Notes under the pieces: generated by a model
What the model was told of the DNA's origin: nothing
What the model saw: only the letters and a program-made list of their open reading frames with translations
The model's database searches: none
Assembly: GCA_903929755.1 (NCBI GenBank)
Contig: CAIYVZ010000052.1
Coordinates: 99,222-163,221, forward strand
Reading direction: 5' to 3'
From: an uncultured Acidobacteriia bacterium
GTDB lineage: Bacteria > Acidobacteriota > Terriglobia > Bryobacterales > Bryobacteraceae
Length of the DNA: 64,000 nucleotides
Shown: positions 35,886 through 45,902 of the stretch, piece after piece
How the letters are laid out: each line of letters begins with the position of its first letter
How positions within the stretch are numbered: position 1 is the stretch's first letter
Made by a program: the position numbers and the translations under genes

Positions 35886-36881
35886 ATGGCTAAAAAAATC
35901 CGTTGGGGCGTTCTGGGTGTCGCAAAGATCGCTACCGTGAAAGTTATCCCCGCGATGCAGCAGGGAATCCTCTCCGAAGTCACCGCGATCGCCTCGCGCG
36001 AGCTGGGTAAAGCGCAGGCCGCGGCGCAGGCTTTAGGTATCCCGAAGGCTTACGGCTCCTACGAGGAACTGCTCGCCGATCCGGATATCGACGCCATCTA
36101 TAACCCACTTCCGAACCACCTCCATGTGCCCTGGACTATTCGGGCTGCCCAGGCGGGGAAGCATGTCCTCTGTGAGAAGCCGGTGGCGCTCACCGCCGTG
36201 GAGGCCACAGAACTCATTGCGGTCCGTGACGCCTGCAACGTGAAGATGGGTGAGGCTTTCATGGTCCACACCCATCCCCAGTGGTTGCGGGCTTTGGAGA
36301 TTTTGCATTCCGGTGAGATTGGCTCGCTGCGCGCCATCAACTTCGTCTTCAGCTACAACAATCGCGACCCCAGGAACATCCGGAACCGTGCGGACATTGG
36401 CGGCGGGGCGCTGATGGATATCGGCTGCTACGCCGTTCACTTTGCGCGTTGGCTGTTTCATGCGGAACCGCGCCGGGTGAATTGCCTGATTGATCGCGAT
36501 CCGGAGTTTGGGACGGATCGGTTAGTCTCCGCCACGCTCGATTACCCGGCGGGCCAGGCCGTTTTGCTTTGCAGCACCCAGATGAACCCGTACCAGCGCC
36601 TGTTGGTTGTGGGCGAGCAGGGCGTCATTGAAGTCGAAATTCCGGTGAATGCGCCACCCGACCAGGAAACCCGCCTCGTGATCCGCACCGGGCTGAATTC
36701 GCGCACCGAGACGATTCCGGTCTGCGACCAGTACATGCTGCAGGGTGATGCGTTCTCCCGCGCCATTCTGGAAGACGGCGAGGTACCGGTTTCTATTGAA
36801 GATGCGGTTCGGAACATGGCCGTGATCGACGCGCTCTTCCGGTCAGGCGAGTCCGGACAGTGGGAAACGCCCGGGGTATGA
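35886..36881 (+). CDS. Gfo/Idh/MocA-family NAD(P)-dependent oxidoreductase
   Basis: 331 residues. N-terminal Rossmann domain with GVLGVAKIATVKVIPAM (about 8-24), then AIYNPLPNHLHVPWTIRAAQAGKHVLCEKPVAL, the family EKP motif (lysine near 98), and a C-terminal alpha/beta domain with GGGALMDIGCYAVHFAR (aspartate and histidine of the active site, about 174-190). It oxidises or reduces a sugar or cyclitol; the substrate is not evident. Same direction as GDPD, 26 bases apart. Confidence 0.92.
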   Translation: MAKKIRWGVLGVAKIATVKVIPAMQQGILSEVTAIASRELGKAQAAAQALGIPKAYGSYEELLADPDIDAIYNPLPNHLHVPWTIRAAQAGKHVLCEKPVALTAVEATELIAVRDACNVKMGEAFMVHTHPQWLRALEILHSGEIGSLRAINFVFSYNNRDPRNIRNRADIGGGALMDIGCYAVHFARWLFHAEPRRVNCLIDRDPEFGTDRLVSATLDYPAGQAVLLCSTQMNPYQRLLVVGEQGVIEVEIPVNAPPDQETRLVIRTGLNSRTETIPVCDQYMLQGDAFSRAILEDGEVPVSIEDAVRNMAVIDALFRSGESGQWETPGV

Positions 36882-36994
36882 CTCGGCGGGCCGGGGTGGG
36901 GTGTCTTTTACACTGGAGTCAGGTCGGCCGCAACGAAAATTGCGCACCATGTAGTGCTTAACCATGAATTAACGGTACGATTCAACCTCCTGCC

Positions 36995-39547
36995 ATGTCC
37001 TTCTACATCCATCCAATCCGGGAATTTGTCGTTCGTCCCTCATTACCGCCAGCGCTCGCTCGCATGCCGGAACTGGCTACCAATCTGCTTTGGGCCTGGG
37101 AAGCGCCCATTCGCGCGATTTTCCGCCGCCTGGAGCCAGCACTCTGGACGGAAGTCGGCTACAACCCGGTAGCGATGCTGGGCCGTGTGTCGCAGGCAAC
37201 CCTGGAACGTGCCGCCTCGGATTCGCGATTCCTCGCGCAATACAACCTGGCCTGCCAGCGTTTCGACGCGGCCGTAAAGACGCCGTCGAAGGAAGCCGCG
37301 GGGCGTCTGATCGCGTACTTCTCGGCTGAATATGGACTTACCGAGTGCCTCCCCGTCTATTCTGGTGGCCTGGGTGTTCTCTCCGGCGATCATATGAAGT
37401 CTGCCAGCGACCTGGACCTGCCGCTGGTTGGGGTTGGCCTGCTTTACCAGCTGGGATACTTTCGGCAGTTTCTGAACGCCGATGGCTGGCAGCAGGAACG
37501 GTATCTGGAGAACGATTTCTACTCGCTCCCGGTGCTCCCCGCCATTGATTCCGAGGGCGTCCAGCATGTTGTGCACGTGCAGTTGCCTTCCGGACAAGTA
37601 GCGATTCGCATTTGGACCCTGGATGTGGGCCGTATTCGGATGCTGTTCCTGGACACCAACGCGCCGGAAAACGAACGTGCTGAAGACCGCGGGATCACCA
37701 GCCAGCTTTATGGTGGCGATAACGATACTCGTATCCGGCAGGAAATCGTACTCGGCATCGGTGGCATGCGTGCACTGGATGCGCTGGGCTACAAGCCGAC
37801 CGTTTTCCACATGAACGAAGGCCACTCGGCTTTCCTCGGCGTGGAGCGGATCCGCCTGTTTATTGAGCGTCAGGGTATGAACTTCGAAGAAGCTCTGGAA
37901 GCCACCCGCGTCAATAATATTTTCACCACGCACACGCCCGTTCCGGCCGGGATTGACATCTTCGACACGGGGCTGGTACACCACTACTTCTCGAATTATT
38001 GTCGCGAGGCGGGTATCGAATTTAATCGCTTCGCCGGGCTGGGGCGCAGGAACCCGTCCGATACCGGAGAGCCGGTTTCCATGGCCGTGATGGCGCTGAA
38101 TACCTCCGTCTACCGCAATGGCGTAAGCAAGTTGCACGGCGAAGTTTCGCAGCAAATGTGGCAGACGCTGTGGCCGAGCCTTCCCGCTACAGAGACCCCG
38201 ATCGGCTGGGTTACCAATGGTGTTCACCTGCCGAGTTGGGTGAATGGCGACCTGTCTGACCTGTACGACCAGCATCTGGACCCCGACTGGCGCACCCGGC
38301 TGAACGATACCGAGATGTGGAAGTTGGTGAAGGACATTCCGGATGAGGAACTGCTGGAAGTTCACCGCCGCCGAAAACGCCGTCTGATCAAGTTCGTTCG
38401 CGAACGCCAGACTGCCGCCGCGTTGCGCCGCAAGGTTGCCGCCAATGAACTGAAGTACTCCTCCGAAGTTCTGGATTCCCATGCGCTGACCATTGGCTTC
38501 GCGCGCCGTTTTGCTACCTACAAGCGCGCCACGCTGTTGTTCCGCGACGTGGAGCGGCTGAAGCGGATTCTCTGCAATGCGGAGCGCCCGGTGCAGATCG
38601 TTATTGCGGGTAAGGCGCACCCCAAAGACCAGCCGGGTAAAGCGTTCATTCGCGAAATTGTGCAGTTATCGCGGGATCCCGACCTGTGGAAGCATATTGT
38701 GTTCGTGGAAGATTACGACATGAAGGTGGGTCGCGAGCTGGTGCAGGGAGTGGATGTCTGGCTGAATAACCCCCGCCGCGGCGAAGAGGCCTGTGGCACC
38801 AGCGGCATGAAAGCTGCCATGAACGGTGTCCTGAATCTGTCGATCCTGGACGGATGGTTCGACGAAGCTTACGAAACCTCTGGTGGCTGGGCCATCGGAG
38901 ATCGGGAAGAATACGCCGAAGACCAGGACGCTATCCACGCCAGCAACATTTACTACCTGCTGGAAAGTGAAATTGTTCCTCTGTTCTACGCACGGGCTGA
39001 AGGTGGACTTTCGTCCGAGTGGGCCCGCCGGATGAAGGAGTGCATCATGCACCTGACTCCTGCGTTCGACGCGCGCCGGATGGTGGACGATTACGACCGT
39101 AAGTACTACATCCCCTGCCACAAGAACTGGGAGCACATGGCTGCCAGTGGCTTCGAAGACGCCCGCAACCGGGCTCGCTGGACTGCTCGGGTACGCGAAG
39201 TATGGTCACGCGTCAGCTTCGTGGAGATGGACGCCTCGCCGGCGCTCCCAGTGATGGCGGGTAAATCGGTTAACGTTCGCACGGTATTGCACCTGGCCGG
39301 CCTGCAGCCGAATGACGTCCGTGTGGAGTGCGTGATGGGGCGGGTGGGCGCGAGTGGCGGGCTGGAGAACGGCGAGATTATCAAGCTGCCGAATACGATG
39401 GTTGACGGCGACTCGGCTACCTTTGAACTGGAAGTTACTCCGACAGAAACCGGGCGGCTTGGTTATGCGGTTCGCGTGAGTCCAAACCATTTTGACGATC
39501 CGATGACCCGTCCGGTCACCAGCATGATCAAGTGGGCGAACCGGTAA
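36995..39547 (+). CDS. glgP: Alpha-glucan (glycogen) phosphorylase
   Basis: 850 residues of the GT35 type found in mycobacteria and many environmental bacteria, with an N-terminal DUF3417 segment (YIHPIREFVVRPSLPPALARMPELATNLLW begins it). YFSAEYGLTECLPVYSGGLGVLSGDH, FHMNEGHSAFLG and EEACGTSGMKAAMNG (pyridoxal-phosphate lysine) are intact. It releases glucose-1-phosphate from glycogen or maltodextrin. The bases before ATG 36995 read CCTCC (36986-36990), which is not a Shine-Dalgarno sequence, so translation start may rely on other features. Gap of 113 bases to the upstream gene holds no gene I can support. Confidence 0.93.
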   Translation: MSFYIHPIREFVVRPSLPPALARMPELATNLLWAWEAPIRAIFRRLEPALWTEVGYNPVAMLGRVSQATLERAASDSRFLAQYNLACQRFDAAVKTPSKEAAGRLIAYFSAEYGLTECLPVYSGGLGVLSGDHMKSASDLDLPLVGVGLLYQLGYFRQFLNADGWQQERYLENDFYSLPVLPAIDSEGVQHVVHVQLPSGQVAIRIWTLDVGRIRMLFLDTNAPENERAEDRGITSQLYGGDNDTRIRQEIVLGIGGMRALDALGYKPTVFHMNEGHSAFLGVERIRLFIERQGMNFEEALEATRVNNIFTTHTPVPAGIDIFDTGLVHHYFSNYCREAGIEFNRFAGLGRRNPSDTGEPVSMAVMALNTSVYRNGVSKLHGEVSQQMWQTLWPSLPATETPIGWVTNGVHLPSWVNGDLSDLYDQHLDPDWRTRLNDTEMWKLVKDIPDEELLEVHRRRKRRLIKFVRERQTAAALRRKVAANELKYSSEVLDSHALTIGFARRFATYKRATLLFRDVERLKRILCNAERPVQIVIAGKAHPKDQPGKAFIREIVQLSRDPDLWKHIVFVEDYDMKVGRELVQGVDVWLNNPRRGEEACGTSGMKAAMNGVLNLSILDGWFDEAYETSGGWAIGDREEYAEDQDAIHASNIYYLLESEIVPLFYARAEGGLSSEWARRMKECIMHLTPAFDARRMVDDYDRKYYIPCHKNWEHMAASGFEDARNRARWTARVREVWSRVSFVEMDASPALPVMAGKSVNVRTVLHLAGLQPNDVRVECVMGRVGASGGLENGEIIKLPNTMVDGDSATFELEVTPTETGRLGYAVRVSPNHFDDPMTRPVTSMIKWANR

Positions 39548-39647
39548 TATTGACTGCGAAGCTGCGGCCCTGCAGAAGGTTCTGGTGGATGGTGAGATCG
39601 ATTGTCCGAATTCGGGCGATCGCCGGAGCGTCGTTTTAAGATAAGGC

Positions 39648-40850
39648 TTGTCCTCCACGCACACGAAAACCGCCTTCGGCGTGCTGTTTTCCATCAGCCT
39701 CTGTCATTTACTGAATGACATGAACCAGTCGATGATCACGGCTTTGTATCCCGTGCTCAAGACGAAATTCCATCTCGATTTCTCGCAGGTTGGGCTGATT
39801 ACGCTGGTTTACCAGATCACGGCGTCGCTGCTGCAGCCGGTGGTCGGCACCTTCACGGACAAACGCCCCACCCCGTATTCGTTGGCGATGGGGATGGGCT
39901 TTATGCTGCTGGGGCTGCTGCTCTGGTCCACCGCCGCAACTTATTCAGCGCTGCTGATCGCGGCGGCCATGATCGGGATGGGGTCCGCTGTATTTCATCC
40001 GGAAGCCGCCCGGGTGGCCCGCACGGCATCCGGGGGACGGCACGGCCTGGCGCAGTCACTGTTCCAGGTGGGGGGCAACGCGGGAACGGCCTCGGGACCT
40101 CTGCTGGCGGCCTTCTTTATCGTGCCGCGGGGGCAGGGAAGCATTGCGTGGATTGGCCTGGGTGCCCTGGCGGGCATCGTGATCCTGTGGCGGGTAGGGG
40201 TCTGGTACAAGGCCCACCTGGTGGAGAGCGCCACTCGAAAGGCTCCCGCGCTGGTGGAGGCACCCCTCTCACCGCGGATGACCAGGCTTTCCATTGCCAT
40301 TCTCATCGCGCTGATCTTTTCGAAGTACTTCTACCTCGCCAGCCTCTCCAGCTACTACACCTTCTACTTAATGACGCGCTTCCAGGTGAATGTTCGGGAA
40401 TCGCAGCTTTACCTGTTCCTCTTTCTGGGTGCGACGGCGTTCGGGACGCTGATTGGCGGTCCTGTCGGTGACCGGATCGGCCGGAGATACGTGATCTGGG
40501 GCTCGATTCTGGGCGTGCTGCCATTTTCCCTCGCGCTGCCGTATGTGAATCTCTTCTGGACGGCGGTTTTGACAGTGGTCATCGGCCTGATCCTGTCATC
40601 GGCGTTTTCAGCAATCCTCGTCTATGCGCAGGAACTGGTACCGGGTCGCGTAGGGATGATTTCCGGGCTGTTCTTTGGCTTCGCCTTCGGGATGGCGGGC
40701 ATTGGCGCGGCGGTTCTGGGGCATCTGGCCGATTATGCGGGCATCGTGTTCGTTTACCGCCTCTGCGCCTTCCTGCCCGCGATTGGGTTGCTGACGGCAT
40801 TTCTTCCGGATCTGGAGAAGCACCGGAGACCTGTTCCCGTCGGGCACTAA
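39648..40850 (+). CDS. MFS transporter, fosmidomycin-resistance (Fsr) like
   Basis: 400 residues with 12 membrane helices, start TTG 39648. The start SISLCHLLNDMNQSMITALYPVLK, the GTFTDKRPTPYSLAMGMG loop and SAVFHPEAARVAR are typical of the Fsr branch of the major facilitator superfamily. Fsr exports fosmidomycin in E. coli, but most relatives have unknown cargo. 20 bases separate it from the M20 amidohydrolase gene in the same direction. Confidence 0.88.
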   Translation: MSSTHTKTAFGVLFSISLCHLLNDMNQSMITALYPVLKTKFHLDFSQVGLITLVYQITASLLQPVVGTFTDKRPTPYSLAMGMGFMLLGLLLWSTAATYSALLIAAAMIGMGSAVFHPEAARVARTASGGRHGLAQSLFQVGGNAGTASGPLLAAFFIVPRGQGSIAWIGLGALAGIVILWRVGVWYKAHLVESATRKAPALVEAPLSPRMTRLSIAILIALIFSKYFYLASLSSYYTFYLMTRFQVNVRESQLYLFLFLGATAFGTLIGGPVGDRIGRRYVIWGSILGVLPFSLALPYVNLFWTAVLTVVIGLILSSAFSAILVYAQELVPGRVGMISGLFFGFAFGMAGIGAAVLGHLADYAGIVFVYRLCAFLPAIGLLTAFLPDLEKHRRPVPVGH

Positions 40851-40870
40851 GCGTGCTTTAATTGCAAGAT

Positions 40871-42457
40871 ATGAAAAAGCTGCTCGCCCTCCTGGTGTTT
40901 GCCGCCTCAGCATCGTCGCAAACCATAGACAAGACCGCTGCCATGAAGGCCGATCTTGCCGGTCAGATTGACGGCATGAAGAAGCTGGCGCAGGTGATGA
41001 CCGACACCGTCTTCAGCTATGGAGAACTCGGCTTCCAGGAGTTCGAGACGTCGAAATACCTGACCGGAGTCCTCGAAAAAGAAGGCTTCAAGATCGAACG
41101 CGGTGTAGCCGGCATCCCGACCGCCTGGGTCGCCTCCTGGGGCGAGGGCAAGCCGGTGATTTCGCTCGGCTCCGACATCGACGATATTCCCCAGGCGTCA
41201 CAGAAGCCCGGCGTGGCGTATCACGAACCCATGATCGACGGGGCACCAGTGCATGGGGAAGGGCACAACTCGGGGATGCCTCTCAACATCATCGCGGCAA
41301 TGGCGGTGAAGAAGGTGATGGAGCGCGAGCACTTGAAGGGTACGATTCGGCTCTGGCCCGGTATCGCAGAAGAACAGGTGGGCTCGAAGGCTTACTACGT
41401 TCGTGCGGGCATGTTCAAAGACGTAGACGCGGTTTTATTCGCGCACGTCGGCAATAACTTTAACGTGACGATTGGCCCTACGACGCAGAGTGGTCTGGTG
41501 TCGGTGGAATACCTGTTCAAGGGCGAAAGCGCTCATGCTGCCGGCGCTCCGTGGCGCGGGAAGAGCGCTCTGGATGCCGTCGAATTAATGGATGCGGGCT
41601 GGAACTTCCGCCGCGAACATTTGCGCCTGGCCACACGCGTCCACTATGTGATCACCAACGGTGGCGACCAGCCGAATGTAGTGCCGCCGAACGCTTCGGT
41701 TTGGTATTTCTACCGCGAACTCGATTTCGAGAATATCAAAAAGCTTTGGCAGATTGGCGACACCATGGCGCAGGCGGCATCCATGATGACCGATACGACG
41801 TGGTCTTCACGCGTGCTGGGCACTGCCTGGCCTGGACATTTCAGCGTGCCGATTGGCGAGGCGATGTACCAGAACATGACGAAAGTTGGGCTGCCGCAAT
41901 GGTCGGAGGCGGACCAGACGCTGGCGAAAGCTTTCCAGAAAGAGATGAAGGTTCCCGTGCGGGGTTTGGCTTCGAAAATTCCGGAACTGCGCCGCCCCCG
42001 TGTGGAAGATGCGGGCGAAGATGGGCAGTCTCCGTTGCCAACCGGCGGTGGTTCCGATGACATCGGGGATATCTCCTGGGTGGTGCCGACCGTGACCCTG
42101 AACTATCCCTCGAACATTCCTGGTGGTCCGGGGCACAACTGGGCCAACGCGATTTCGATGGCGACCCCGATTGCGCACAAAGGCGTGATTGCGGGCGCCA
42201 AGGTGCAGGCGATGACGCTGCTGGATCTGATCACGAATCCCGATCTGGTGCAGAAGAGCTGGGATTATTTCAACAATGTCCAGACGAAGACGACGAAGTA
42301 TCAGAGTCTGCTGAGGCCTGATGACAAGCCGGCAATCTGGCTGAACCAGAAGATCATGGAGCAGTATCGGCCGAAGATGAAGGATCTGTACTACGATCCT
42401 GCAAGGTTTGATACCTACCTGGATCAGCTGGGGATTAAGTACCCCACGATTCGTTAA
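40871..42457 (+). CDS. Exported M20-family amidohydrolase, AbgB-like
   Basis: 528 residues from ATG 40871 with a signal peptide (KKLLALLVFAASASSQ). The M20D carboxypeptidase/aminoacylase plan is seen: SLGSDIDDIPQAS, GEGHNSGMPLNI, WPGIAEEQVGSKAY (Glu pair) and FKGESAHAAGAPWRG, which is the start of the dimerisation domain. This resembles p-aminobenzoyl-glutamate hydrolase subunit B and related enzymes. It probably removes an acyl or amino acid group from a small peptide in the periplasm. The stop codon overlaps that of fhs (TTAA 42454-42457). Confidence 0.88.
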   Translation: MKKLLALLVFAASASSQTIDKTAAMKADLAGQIDGMKKLAQVMTDTVFSYGELGFQEFETSKYLTGVLEKEGFKIERGVAGIPTAWVASWGEGKPVISLGSDIDDIPQASQKPGVAYHEPMIDGAPVHGEGHNSGMPLNIIAAMAVKKVMEREHLKGTIRLWPGIAEEQVGSKAYYVRAGMFKDVDAVLFAHVGNNFNVTIGPTTQSGLVSVEYLFKGESAHAAGAPWRGKSALDAVELMDAGWNFRREHLRLATRVHYVITNGGDQPNVVPPNASVWYFYRELDFENIKKLWQIGDTMAQAASMMTDTTWSSRVLGTAWPGHFSVPIGEAMYQNMTKVGLPQWSEADQTLAKAFQKEMKVPVRGLASKIPELRRPRVEDAGEDGQSPLPTGGGSDDIGDISWVVPTVTLNYPSNIPGGPGHNWANAISMATPIAHKGVIAGAKVQAMTLLDLITNPDLVQKSWDYFNNVQTKTTKYQSLLRPDDKPAIWLNQKIMEQYRPKMKDLYYDPARFDTYLDQLGIKYPTIR

Positions 42458-44058
42458 ACAACTCCAATAATCTTCCCGTTCTCGTCCACATCAATGATGT
42501 TGGCGCGCGAATTGGCGGGCATCCCGGGCATGAGCAGCATCTTGCCTGCCAGCATCACCACGAAGCCCGCTCCGGCGCTGACTACTGCGTCGGTCACCTG
42601 AAGCGTCCAGCCGGTGGGTGCGCCCGGCAGTTTTGGGTCATCGGAGATGGAGTACTGCGTCTTGGCGATGCAGATCGGCAGTCCGGCGAAGCCGCGCTCG
42701 GCGAACCGGGAAAGCTTCTGCGCGGCCAGTTCGCTGAATTCGACTCCGTCAGCTCCGTAGACCTCGTGGGCAATGGTGCGGACCTTGTCTTCGAGTGACA
42801 TGTCCAGTGGATAAATGGAAGTGGCGTTCGAGGTACTACGGTCCACCGCATCAGCAACCTTGGTTGCCAGTTCCATGCACCCGGCACCGCCCTGGCTGAA
42901 CGGCTCCACGACGGCGCTGGGCGTTTCGAGACTTGCGCAGTGCGTTGTGATGTCGGCCAGGTCACTGCCGGCATCACCGGGGAAATGGTTGATGGCCACT
43001 GTTGCCGGAACGCCGAAACGGCGCAGGATGGAAATATGTTTGTCCAGGTTCGCAAACCCTGTATTCAGGTCGCCCTGGCCCTGTTCGCGCAACGCCCGGG
43101 CGCTGGTTACCAGTACAGCGGCGGCCGGCACAATTCCGGAAGTCCGCATCACGATGTCGAAATACTTCTCGCCACCCAGGTCCGTGGCAAAACCAACTTC
43201 GTTGACGACGTAATCGGCCAGTTTCAGACCCATCCGCTGCGAAAGAACGCTGCTGGTGCCGGTGGCGACATTGGCGAACGGTCCGATGTGAACCAGAGCG
43301 GGCGTGCCTTCGCTGGTTTGGGCCAGATTCGGCATGATGGCTTCGTTTAGCAGGGCCATCAGGGCACCGGTAACATGCAGGCTGGCACAATGGACCGGCT
43401 GGCCTTCGGGCGTAAAGCCCAGAACAATTCGGTTGAGACGTGCTCTGAGATCCGCGCGATCGCTGGCAAGCGCCATGATCGCCATGATTTCCGACGCAGC
43501 CGTGATGACGAATTTTCCCCGTCGTTCCGGACCATTGCCCTTGCCGATGCCTGTGGTTACCTGGCGAAGGGCGCGGTCGCAAATATCCACGGTGCGGGGC
43601 CAAACGATTTGTTCCGGATCGAAATTCAGCGCGTTGCCATCGTGAAGGTGGGCATCAAGAACGGCTGCCAGCATGTTGTGCGCTGCAGCGATGGCGTGAA
43701 AATCGCCGTGGAAGTGGAGGTTGATCTTTTCGGAGGGCTCAATCGTCGCCTGCCCACCGCCTGCGCCGCCACCCTTCATACCGAAAACAGGGCCGATGGA
43801 GGGTTCGCGTGAGGTGATAACGACGCGCTTGCCGATTCGCTCCAGACCCTGGGTGAGGCCGATGCCGGTAACGGTCTTACCTTCACCCGCGGTGGTCGGC
43901 GTGGTGCCAGTGACGAGAATCAACTTGCCTTGACGGGTATAGGCCGGATCTTGCAGGAGTTCGAGACGGATTTTACCGGTAACCCGGCCCAAGGGTTCCA
44001 GATACTCGTCGGCGAGGCCAAGCTTAGCGGCGATTTGCTGGATAGGGAGAAGATTCAT
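42454..44058 (-). CDS. fhs: Formate--tetrahydrofolate ligase
   Basis: Makes 10-formyl-THF from formate, THF and ATP for purine, fMet and one-carbon supply. 534 residues is near the usual 550-560. P-loop TGTTPTTAGEGKTVTGIGL (about 50-68), FGMKGGGAGGGQATIEPSEKINLHF, and NHFPGDAGSDLA are family marks. 55 bases downstream of the anti-sigma gene in the same direction. Confidence 0.95.
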   Translation of the reverse strand: MNLLPIQQIAAKLGLADEYLEPLGRVTGKIRLELLQDPAYTRQGKLILVTGTTPTTAGEGKTVTGIGLTQGLERIGKRVVITSREPSIGPVFGMKGGGAGGGQATIEPSEKINLHFHGDFHAIAAAHNMLAAVLDAHLHDGNALNFDPEQIVWPRTVDICDRALRQVTTGIGKGNGPERRGKFVITAASEIMAIMALASDRADLRARLNRIVLGFTPEGQPVHCASLHVTGALMALLNEAIMPNLAQTSEGTPALVHIGPFANVATGTSSVLSQRMGLKLADYVVNEVGFATDLGGEKYFDIVMRTSGIVPAAAVLVTSARALREQGQGDLNTGFANLDKHISILRRFGVPATVAINHFPGDAGSDLADITTHCASLETPSAVVEPFSQGGAGCMELATKVADAVDRSTSNATSIYPLDMSLEDKVRTIAHEVYGADGVEFSELAAQKLSRFAERGFAGLPICIAKTQYSISDDPKLPGAPTGWTLQVTDAVVSAGAGFVVMLAGKMLLMPGMPANSRANIIDVDENGKIIGVV

Positions 44059-44113
44059 GAAGGGGTCCGCCTTCCAGGATAGCGTGGCCCCGATCTATTT
44101 CAGTAAATCCAGC

Positions 44114-44359
44114 TCAAGCCTGACCCTCAGAACGCAACTTCCGTTCCATCGCGGCCATCAGGCGGGAATGCATATCCTCCGGGATGCTGCATTCCTTCAT
44201 ACCCTTGTAGACATTGATTGTCTTACGCGTGGTGTCGCAGATAACCCAACAGTTCGGACATTTCGACAGGTGATGCTCCAGCTTGGTCCGAATCTCTTCG
44301 TGCGTGCACTCGTCGAGGAAGTCACTGAGCTCGTCGAGAAATTGGTTACATGTAAGCAA
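44114..44359 (-). CDS. Zinc-finger anti-sigma factor
   Basis: 81 residues from TTG 44359. CNQFLDELSDFLDE then HHLSKCPNCW gives the H-x3-C-x2-C motif of ZAS/zf-HC2 anti-sigma domains; no membrane helix follows, so it is a soluble short type. It overlaps the 3' end of the sigma gene by 14 bases, which should keep the two proteins in fixed ratio. Redox control through the zinc cysteines is known for RsrA-type members but is only a possibility here. Confidence 0.85.
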   Translation of the reverse strand: MLTCNQFLDELSDFLDECTHEEIRTKLEHHLSKCPNCWVICDTTRKTINVYKGMKECSIPEDMHSRLMAAMERKLRSEGQA

Positions 44360-45026
44360 AGGCGTCGTCCCCCTTGCGCTTGAAAAAGCGGGTAAGTTTT
44401 TCGCGAAGTTGCAGGCGCGCCCGCAACAACCGGCTTTTCACCGCAGGCACACTCAGTTCGAGCGCTTCGGCGGTCTCTTCGGTGGAAAGGCCATCCACAT
44501 CGCGAAGCGTGAAAACGGTTCGATAAATCGGTTCGAGTTCGTCTACCGCACCACTTAAGATCTTGTTGAGTTCTTCGCGGGAGTACTGTACTTCCGGATC
44601 CGGATCCCATGTGGCGATCTCGCGGACCACAGTGTCTTCGCCGGTGTCGATCTGCTCATCAAGGGAGACGGTACGGTCGCTCTTGCGCTTGCGCAACTTC
44701 ATGAGCGACTGGTTGACGGCAATGCGGACGATCCAGGTGTAGAAACGCGAATTGCCCTGAAACTGATCCAGGTGTTCGTAAGCCTTAAGAAAAGCTTCCT
44801 GCAGAACATCTTCCGCATCTTCGCGGTTCTGCGTGATGTTCATCGCGAGGCGGAAAACCTTGCCTTCATAACGACGAATTAAAGCGGAGAAAGCGGCCCC
44901 GTCGCCAGTACGGGCGAGTTCCACCAGCGCAAGTTCCTGGCGAACTTCCTCCGAGACCTCCGCGATTGGCTCCGCCACCGGTTCTGTTGCTGCCGGTTCG
45001 AGCGCTATTGCACTTTCGGGTGACAT
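44346..45026 (-). CDS. ECF RNA polymerase sigma factor
   Basis: Start taken at ATG 45026 (226 residues), since the longer frame to 45170 adds residues unlike the family. Region 2 is seen at ALIRRYEGKVFRLAMNITQNREDAEDVLQEAFLKAYEHLDQFQGNSRFYTWI (about 45-96, split in two here by reading) and region 4 at ELEPIYRTVFTLRDVDGLST and ALELSVPAVKSRLLRARLQL. The RpoE/SigW-like class. The coupled zinc-finger protein is its probable partner. The lytic transglycosylase gene lies upstream in the same direction, which would fit an envelope-stress role but does not prove it. Confidence 0.92.
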   Translation of the reverse strand: MSPESAIALEPAATEPVAEPIAEVSEEVRQELALVELARTGDGAAFSALIRRYEGKVFRLAMNITQNREDAEDVLQEAFLKAYEHLDQFQGNSRFYTWIVRIAVNQSLMKLRKRKSDRTVSLDEQIDTGEDTVVREIATWDPDPEVQYSREELNKILSGAVDELEPIYRTVFTLRDVDGLSTEETAEALELSVPAVKSRLLRARLQLREKLTRFFKRKGDDAFAYM

Positions 45027-45224
45027 CTTCTGCGAAGACTCATTCTCCCATGAATTACCGGCTGGCGTTCGTGCAATCGGGGCGGAGGATCTTGCTGCCC
45101 GCCCGCTGTCGCCAAATGCGCTGGCGAACATGCCGAACCCAAAGCCATTTGCCGTGGCCTGAAATACCATACCGCTCTATGGATGCGGAACTATAACAAA
45201 AGATTCGGGGGAGTCGCAAATCGC

Positions 45225-45902
45225 CTATCGGGGCCCGTTCTCTTTCACCCATTGATTTACCACGCGCCAGATGTACTGGCGGGTTTCGGCATAGGGCGGT
45301 ACGCCGTGGTATTTCTCAACCGCCGCGGGGCCGGCATTGTAGGCGGCCAGCGCGAGGATGACCTGGTCGGGATTTCCCTCATAGCGCGCGAGCAGATCAT
45401 GAAGGTACTTGGCGCCCCCGAGGGCGTTTTGTTCGGGGTCGTGGGGATTAACGCCAAGGTCGCGCGCAGTATCAGGCATCAATTGCATCAGGCCAATGGC
45501 ACCTTTCGGGGAGATCGCCAGGGGCTGAAAACCGGATTCGGCGCGCATTACGGAGCGAACGAAAGCTTCGGGGAGGGCGAACGCCTGGGCTGCCGCTGTG
45601 GCCATCTGGGCGGGAGTTTTTGGCGTGAGGGGCGGCGGCTGGGGCGCTGGCTGAAGTGGAACGGGTGTTTTCAGCGTGGGCGTGGGTTCGGGCGCGCCAT
45701 CTTCCTCGAACCTGACGATCAGACTTGCGGGAAGACTGGTCTCGCCACCTTTATAGAAGAGTCGAACGCGCGTGCCATCCGAGTCATGCCGGTCGGCAAG
45801 GAGACGTGATCCATTAGCGAGGACTGCGAACTCCCCCGCCTGCGACGGGATTGCCGCCAGCAGGGCGAGTACGGCACCGATAATATGAAAAGATCCTCTC
45901 AT
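45225..45902 (-). CDS. Lytic transglycosylase, SLT type
   Basis: 225 residues from ATG 45902 with a signal peptide ([19 protein letters not shown]). After a short N-terminal domain and proline-rich link ([19 protein letters not shown]) comes the goose-lysozyme-like SLT domain: [14 protein letters not shown] (catalytic glutamate), [18 protein letters not shown], and [15 protein letters not shown]. It cuts peptidoglycan glycan strands. Start ATG 45902 and the divergent thrC ATG 45901 share bases in CATG, so the promoters must lie inside each other's genes. Confidence 0.92.
   Translation of the reverse strand: MRGSFHIIGAVLALLAAIPSQAGEFAVLANGSRLLADRHDSDGTRVRLFYKGGETSLPASLIVRFEEDGAPEPTPTLKTPVPLQPAPQPPPLTPKTPAQMATAAAQAFALPEAFVRSVMRAESGFQPLAISPKGAIGLMQLMPDTARDLGVNPHDPEQNALGGAKYLHDLLARYEGNPDQVILALAAYNAGPAAVEKYHGVPPYAETRQYIWRVVNQWVKENGPR

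Noticed and set aside
37043..38620. 525-codon open frame on the minus strand across glgP
   Set aside because: Fully antisense to a highly conserved enzyme; no start context and no family similarity.
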